This document shows positions 60,491 to 64,000 of a stretch of DNA of 64,000 nt, in pieces. A program made the translations under genes and the position numbers. The DNA lies in NCBI RefSeq assembly GCF_008642335.1, contig NZ_CP029191.1, forward strand, positions 3,472,001-3,536,000, read 5' to 3'. The DNA is from Streptomyces venezuelae. Lineage in GTDB: Bacteria > Actinomycetota > Actinomycetes > Streptomycetales > Streptomycetaceae. The notes under the pieces were generated by a model. The model was not told where the DNA came from. It did no database searches and was given only the letters and a program-made list of their open reading frames with translations. The first letter of the stretch is position 1. Each line of letters starts with the position of its first letter.

Positions 60491-62095
60491 TCACATCCGG
60501 AAGACGCCGAAGCCGCCGCGGGCGCCCTCGTAGGGCGCGGTGTGGATCGCGGAGAGGCAGAGACCGAGGACGGTGCGGGTGTCGCGCGGGTCGATGACCC
60601 CGTCGTCGTACAGCCGCCCCGACAGGAACATCGGCAGCGACTCGGCCTCGATCTGCTGCTCGACCATGGCGCGCAGCCCGGCGTCCGCCTCGTCGTCGTA
60701 GGGCTCCCCCTTGGCGGCGGCCGAGGCGCGGGCGACGATCGACAGGACGCCCGCGAGCTGCTGCGGGCCCATGACGGCGGACTTGGCGCTGGGCCAGGCG
60801 AAGAGGAAGCGGGGGTCGTAGGCGCGGCCGCACATGCCGTAGTGCCCGGCGCCGTAGCTGGCGCCCATGAGGACGGACAGGTGCGGCACGCGCGAGTTGC
60901 TGACCGCGTTGATCATCATCGCGCCGTGCTTGATGATGCCGCCCTGCTCGTACTCCTTGCCGACCATGTAGCCGGTGGTGTTGTGCAGGAAGAGCAGCGG
61001 GATGTCGCGCTGGTTGGCCAGCTGGATGAACTGGGCGGCCTTCTGCGACTCCTCGCTGAACAGCACGCCCTGCGCGTTGGCGAGGATACCGACCGGATAG
61101 CCGTGCAGGGCGGCCCATCCGGTGACGAGCGAGCTTCCGTACAGCGGCTTGAACTCGTCGAAGTCGGAGCCGTCGACGATGCGGGCGATGACCTCGCGCG
61201 GATCGAAGGGCTTCTTCAGGTCGCCGGGGACGATGCCGAGGAGTTCCTCCTCGTCGTACTTGGGTGCCGCGACGGACACCGGGTCCGGATCGGCGTACGC
61301 CTTGCGCCAGTTGAGGCGCGACACGACGCGGCGGGCCTGGCGCAGCGCGTCGCGCTCGTCCTCGGCGAGGTGGTCGGCGAGGCCGGAGGTGCGGGCGTGC
61401 ATCTCGGCGCCGCCGAGCGACTCGTCGTCGCTCTCCTCGCCGGTCGCCATCTTCACCAGGGGCGGGCCGCCGAGGAAGACCTTCGCGCGCTCCTTGACCA
61501 TGATCACGTGGTCGCTCATGCCGGGTACGTAGGCGCCGCCCGCGGTGGAGTTGCCGAAGACGACGGCGATGGTCGGGATGCCGGCGGCCGAGGACTGCGT
61601 GAGGTGTTTGAAGAGCGCCCCGCCCGGGATGAAGATCTCCTTCTGGGAGGGGAGATCCGCGCCCCCGGACTCCACGAGGTGGATGGACGGGAGCCGGTTG
61701 GCGTGCCCGATCTCGTGCGCCCGGAAGGCCTTCTTCAGCGTCCACGGGTTGGAGGCGCCGCCCCGGACGGTCGGATCATTGGCGGTGATCAGACACTCCA
61801 CACCCTCGACGACACCGATTCCGGTGACCATGGAGGCACCCACGGGGTAGTCGCTGCCCCAGGCGGCAAGCGGCGACAGCTCCAGGAACGGGGTGTCCGG
61901 GTCGAGGAGCAGTTCGATGCGCTCCCGGGCGAGCAGCTTGCCGCGCTTGCGGTGCCGGGCGACGTACTTCTCGCCGCCGCCCGCGAGCGCCTTGGCCTGC
62001 TCGGTGCCGAGCTCCGCGAGCCGGTCCAGCATGGCCCTGCGGTGCTCGGCGTACTCGGCGCTCGCGGGGTCGAGCGCGGAGGCGAGGACGGTCAC
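60491..62095 (-). CDS. Acyl-CoA carboxylase beta (carboxyltransferase) subunit, MCC/GCC-like
   Basis: A 534-residue carboxyltransferase with both crotonase-like halves. It has RKRGKLLARERIELLLDPDTPFLEL, VFGNSTAGGAYVPGMSDHVI, and in the second half LLFLHNTTGYMVGKEYEQGGIIKHGAMM and SYGAGHYGMCGRAYDPRFLFAWP. The HNTTGYMVG and FAWPSAKSAVMG stretches are those of methylcrotonyl-CoA and geranyl-CoA carboxylases. Together with the alpha subunit it adds CO2 to a 3-methyl-2-enoyl-CoA. GTG start with GGGAGG. Confidence 0.93.
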   Translation of the reverse strand: MTVLASALDPASAEYAEHRRAMLDRLAELGTEQAKALAGGGEKYVARHRKRGKLLARERIELLLDPDTPFLELSPLAAWGSDYPVGASMVTGIGVVEGVECLITANDPTVRGGASNPWTLKKAFRAHEIGHANRLPSIHLVESGGADLPSQKEIFIPGGALFKHLTQSSAAGIPTIAVVFGNSTAGGAYVPGMSDHVIMVKERAKVFLGGPPLVKMATGEESDDESLGGAEMHARTSGLADHLAEDERDALRQARRVVSRLNWRKAYADPDPVSVAAPKYDEEELLGIVPGDLKKPFDPREVIARIVDGSDFDEFKPLYGSSLVTGWAALHGYPVGILANAQGVLFSEESQKAAQFIQLANQRDIPLLFLHNTTGYMVGKEYEQGGIIKHGAMMINAVSNSRVPHLSVLMGASYGAGHYGMCGRAYDPRFLFAWPSAKSAVMGPQQLAGVLSIVARASAAAKGEPYDDEADAGLRAMVEQQIEAESLPMFLSGRLYDDGVIDPRDTRTVLGLCLSAIHTAPYEGARGGFGVFRM

Positions 62096-62132
62096 AGCGA
62101 TACCTCCCGCGTCAGCAGCGGTGCCTCCGGTG

Positions 62133-63890
62133 TCACAGCAGTACCTCCGGTATGTCGAGGTGGCGGGCGCGCAGCCATTCGCCGAGGCCCTTGGCCTGCG
62201 GGTCGAACCGGGCCTGTGCGGCCACGCCCTCGCCGAGCAGTCCCTCGACGACGAAGTTCAGGGCGCGCAGGTTGGGCAGGTCGTGGCGGACGACCCGCAG
62301 TCCGGCCGCCTCCGGGAGGAGTTCGCGCAGCCGCTCGACGGTGAGCTCGTGGGCGAGCCACCGCCAGGCGTCGTCGGACCGCACCCATACGCCGACGTTG
62401 GCGTCGCCGCCCTTGTCGCCGCTGCGGGCGCCGGCGACGAGGCCGAGGGGGGCGCGGCGGGTGGGGCCGGCGGGGAGGGGCGGGGGCAGGGCCGGGGTGT
62501 GCGGGTCTTCGAGTACGCGGGTGTGGGCGCCGGACGGGATGGTGCGACGTTCCCCGTCGGGCAGGACGGCGGTGTGCTCGACGGTGTCGCGCTCGACGTA
62601 CGCGGCCTCGAAGACGCCGTACGGGGAGCCCTTGCCGGGCGGGGCCGTGACGTGGAAGCCGGGATAGCTGGCGAGGGCGAGTTCGACGGCGGCGCCGCTG
62701 AGGGTGCGGCCGACGGTGTCGGCGTCGGCGTCGCGCACGACGAGCCGCAGCAGGGCGCTGGCGCACTCCTCGGTGGGGGCGTCGGGCCTGTCGGTGCGGA
62801 CGAGTTCCCACCGCACGTCGGCGGGGCGGGACTTGGCGCGGTCGAGGGCGTCCTCGATCTGGGCGCGGACGAGGGCGGCCTTGGCCTCGATGTCGAGTCC
62901 GGTGAGAACGAACACGACTTCGTTGCGGAAGCCGCCGAGCCGGTTGAGCCCGACCTTGAGGGTCGGGGGCGGTGCCTCACCGCGTACGCCGTCGACGCGG
63001 ACCCGGTCGGGCCCTTCCTGGGTGAGGGCGACGGTGTCGAGGCGAGCGGTCACGTCCGGGCCCGCGTACCGGGCGCCCTGCGTCTCGTAGAGGAGCTGCG
63101 CGGTGACCGTGCCGACGTCGACGAAGCCGCCGGTGCGGTCGTGCTTGGTGATGACGCAGGAGCCGTCGGCGTGGATCTCGGCGAGGGGGTAGCCGGGACG
63201 CCGCAGAAGCTCCACCGTGCGCTTAGCCCCATGCATCGCCCCGTGCATCGCCCCTTGCATCGCCCCTTGCTCGGCGAAGAAGGCGTAATTGCCGCCGGTG
63301 GCCTGTGAGCCGCACTCCAGGACGTGCCCGGCGACGACGGCGCCCGCGAGCCGGTCGTACTCCGTCGGCCCCCATCCGAAGTGCGCGGCGGCGGGCCCGG
63401 TGACGAGGGCGGCGTCGGTGACGCGGCCGGTGAGGACGATGTCGGCGCCCGCGTCGAGACACGCGGCGATGCCGGCGCCGCCGAGGTAGGCGTTGGCGGT
63501 GAGGGCGTGGGGGAAGCGGTCGCGGAGGTCGTCGCCCTCGACGTGCGCGACCCGCACGTCGATCCCCAGCCGCCCGGCGAGCTCCCGCACGGCGTCGGCG
63601 AGGCCCGCCGGGTTGAGCCCGCCCGCGTTGGCGACGATGCGGACGCCACGCTCCCGGGCGAGCCCGAGGCACTCCTCCAGCTGCCGCAGGAAGGTCTTGG
63701 CGTACCCGCGACCGGGGTCCTTGAGCCGGTCGCGCCCGAGGATGAGCATGGTGAGCTCGGCGAGATAGTCCCCGGTGAGCACGTCGAGCTCCCCACCGGC
63801 AAGCATCTCGCGCATGGCATCGAACCGATCCCCGTAAAAACCGGAGGCGTTGCCGATACGGAGGGGTCGGGGGCGGGGGTCCCGGGTCAC
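62133..63890 (-). CDS. Acyclic terpene utilisation AtuA-like protein
   Basis: A 585-residue protein of the AtuA (DUF1446) family: RIGNASGFYGDRFDAMREML at the start, YLAELTMLILGRD, the NAGGLNP and GDDL loops, and ITKHDRTGGFVDVGTVTAQLLYE. A C-terminal ferredoxin-like AtuA domain comes from about 480 (LVAGARSGDKGGDANVGVW). AtuA is needed for growth on citronellol in Pseudomonas; its biochemical step is not settled. Residues 209-222 carry a GAMQ/GAMH repeat insertion coded by a 12-bp tandem repeat. GTG start at 63890, GGGAGG upstream. Its start overlaps the upstream frame by a GTGA. Confidence 0.9.
   Translation of the reverse strand: MTRDPRPRPLRIGNASGFYGDRFDAMREMLAGGELDVLTGDYLAELTMLILGRDRLKDPGRGYAKTFLRQLEECLGLARERGVRIVANAGGLNPAGLADAVRELAGRLGIDVRVAHVEGDDLRDRFPHALTANAYLGGAGIAACLDAGADIVLTGRVTDAALVTGPAAAHFGWGPTEYDRLAGAVVAGHVLECGSQATGGNYAFFAEQGAMQGAMHGAMHGAKRTVELLRRPGYPLAEIHADGSCVITKHDRTGGFVDVGTVTAQLLYETQGARYAGPDVTARLDTVALTQEGPDRVRVDGVRGEAPPPTLKVGLNRLGGFRNEVVFVLTGLDIEAKAALVRAQIEDALDRAKSRPADVRWELVRTDRPDAPTEECASALLRLVVRDADADTVGRTLSGAAVELALASYPGFHVTAPPGKGSPYGVFEAAYVERDTVEHTAVLPDGERRTIPSGAHTRVLEDPHTPALPPPLPAGPTRRAPLGLVAGARSGDKGGDANVGVWVRSDDAWRWLAHELTVERLRELLPEAAGLRVVRHDLPNLRALNFVVEGLLGEGVAAQARFDPQAKGLGEWLRARHLDIPEVLL
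63226..63268 (-). repeat. 12-bp tandem repeat inside the AtuA-like gene
   Basis: About three and a half units of a 12-base repeat (minus strand GGGGCGATGCAA/CAC type) that keep frame and encode GAMQ-GAMH-GAMH-GA. Confidence 0.75.
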
Positions 63891-64000
63891 TGTCCACCTC
63901 CCGTCTCCGGAAGCCCGGCGACGGCATGCAGGCCGAGGCGGAGCCGCTGGCCGCGGCCGGGGGGTCCGACTCGCCTGCGGCTGGCCAAGCGGACTCGGGC
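63887..64000 (-). CDS. Possible C-terminal end of the preceding operon gene
   Basis: An open minus-strand frame runs from the right edge to a TGA at 63887-63889, which overlaps the AtuA-like GTG as GTGA, the coupling used elsewhere in this operon. The visible 37 codons end LRLGLHAVAGLPETGGGQ. They match nothing I recognise, and codon bias in this short stretch does not decide between frames. Confidence 0.4.
   Translation of the reverse strand, partial: ARVRLASRRRVGPPGRGQRLRLGLHAVAGLPETGGGQ

Overview
The window is high-GC actinobacterial chromosome, almost certainly Streptomyces. The signs are a G/C-biased third codon position, frequent GTG starts and ATGA/GTGA gene overlaps, and Streptomyces-type genes: an XRE/DUF397 pair, an NsdA-like TPR regulator, dmdR1, a SCO4402-family protein, and the short intergenic hairpin repeats typical of the genus. 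The right half (about 29.4-64 kb) contains gene neighbours I remember from the SCO4380-SCO4411 region of S. coelicolor; that synteny is from memory and unchecked. I see no rRNA, tRNA, CRISPR array or insertion sequence. I recognised 58 credible genes plus a partial reading frame at the right edge; the gene at the left edge is also cut.

Region 1 (1-29.5 kb) is a dispersed acyl-CoA catabolic regulon. It holds a CoA ligase (27886), an ADP-forming acyl-CoA ligase (12169), two alpha-type and two beta-type acyl-CoA dehydrogenase subunits (20989, 26577; 3631, 25717), a PaaG-like hydratase/isomerase (14690), a short-chain dehydrogenase (22359), a zinc alcohol dehydrogenase (19929), a thiolase/lipid-transfer protein (5019) with a separately encoded DUF35 partner (9975), a cyclase-like hydrolase (23360), a flavin reductase (15616), a flavoprotein monooxygenase (10648) and a deazaflavin oxidoreductase (3152). 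Nine copies of one palindrome, TGACGnnnCGTCA, lie only in front of these catabolic genes. None precedes the unrelated genes scattered among them (XRE/DUF397, PPOX, GNAT, a small membrane protein, two MFS pumps, a GlxA-type regulator, an anti-sigma-like ATPase). The gene set resembles degradation of a steroid side chain or a cyclic carboxylic acid, but the substrate and the regulator are unknown.

Region 2 (29.5-45 kb) is mainly signalling and housekeeping: a calerythrin-like EF-hand protein, a STAS anti-anti-sigma factor, an ECF sigma factor overlapping a zinc anti-sigma/MDMPI fusion, purU, a substrate-binding lipoprotein, a very repetitive G/P/Q-rich membrane protein, an NsdA-like regulator, a primase-polymerase-like protein, an ABC exporter and a PAS protein.

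Region 3 (45-56 kb) has a MacB-type export operon (lipoprotein, membrane fusion protein, ATPase, permease) divergent from an OmpR/histidine kinase pair. It is followed by a SIS protein, the iron regulator dmdR1, an alpha/beta hydrolase, pdxH and a citrate synthase.

Region 4 (56-64 kb) is one tightly coupled minus-strand operon like the Atu/Liu (acyclic terpene/leucine) pathways: AtuA-like protein, acyl-CoA carboxylase beta and alpha subunits, acyl-CoA dehydrogenase, a LiuC/AtuE-like hydratase and a TetR regulator. Its first genes lie beyond the right edge.
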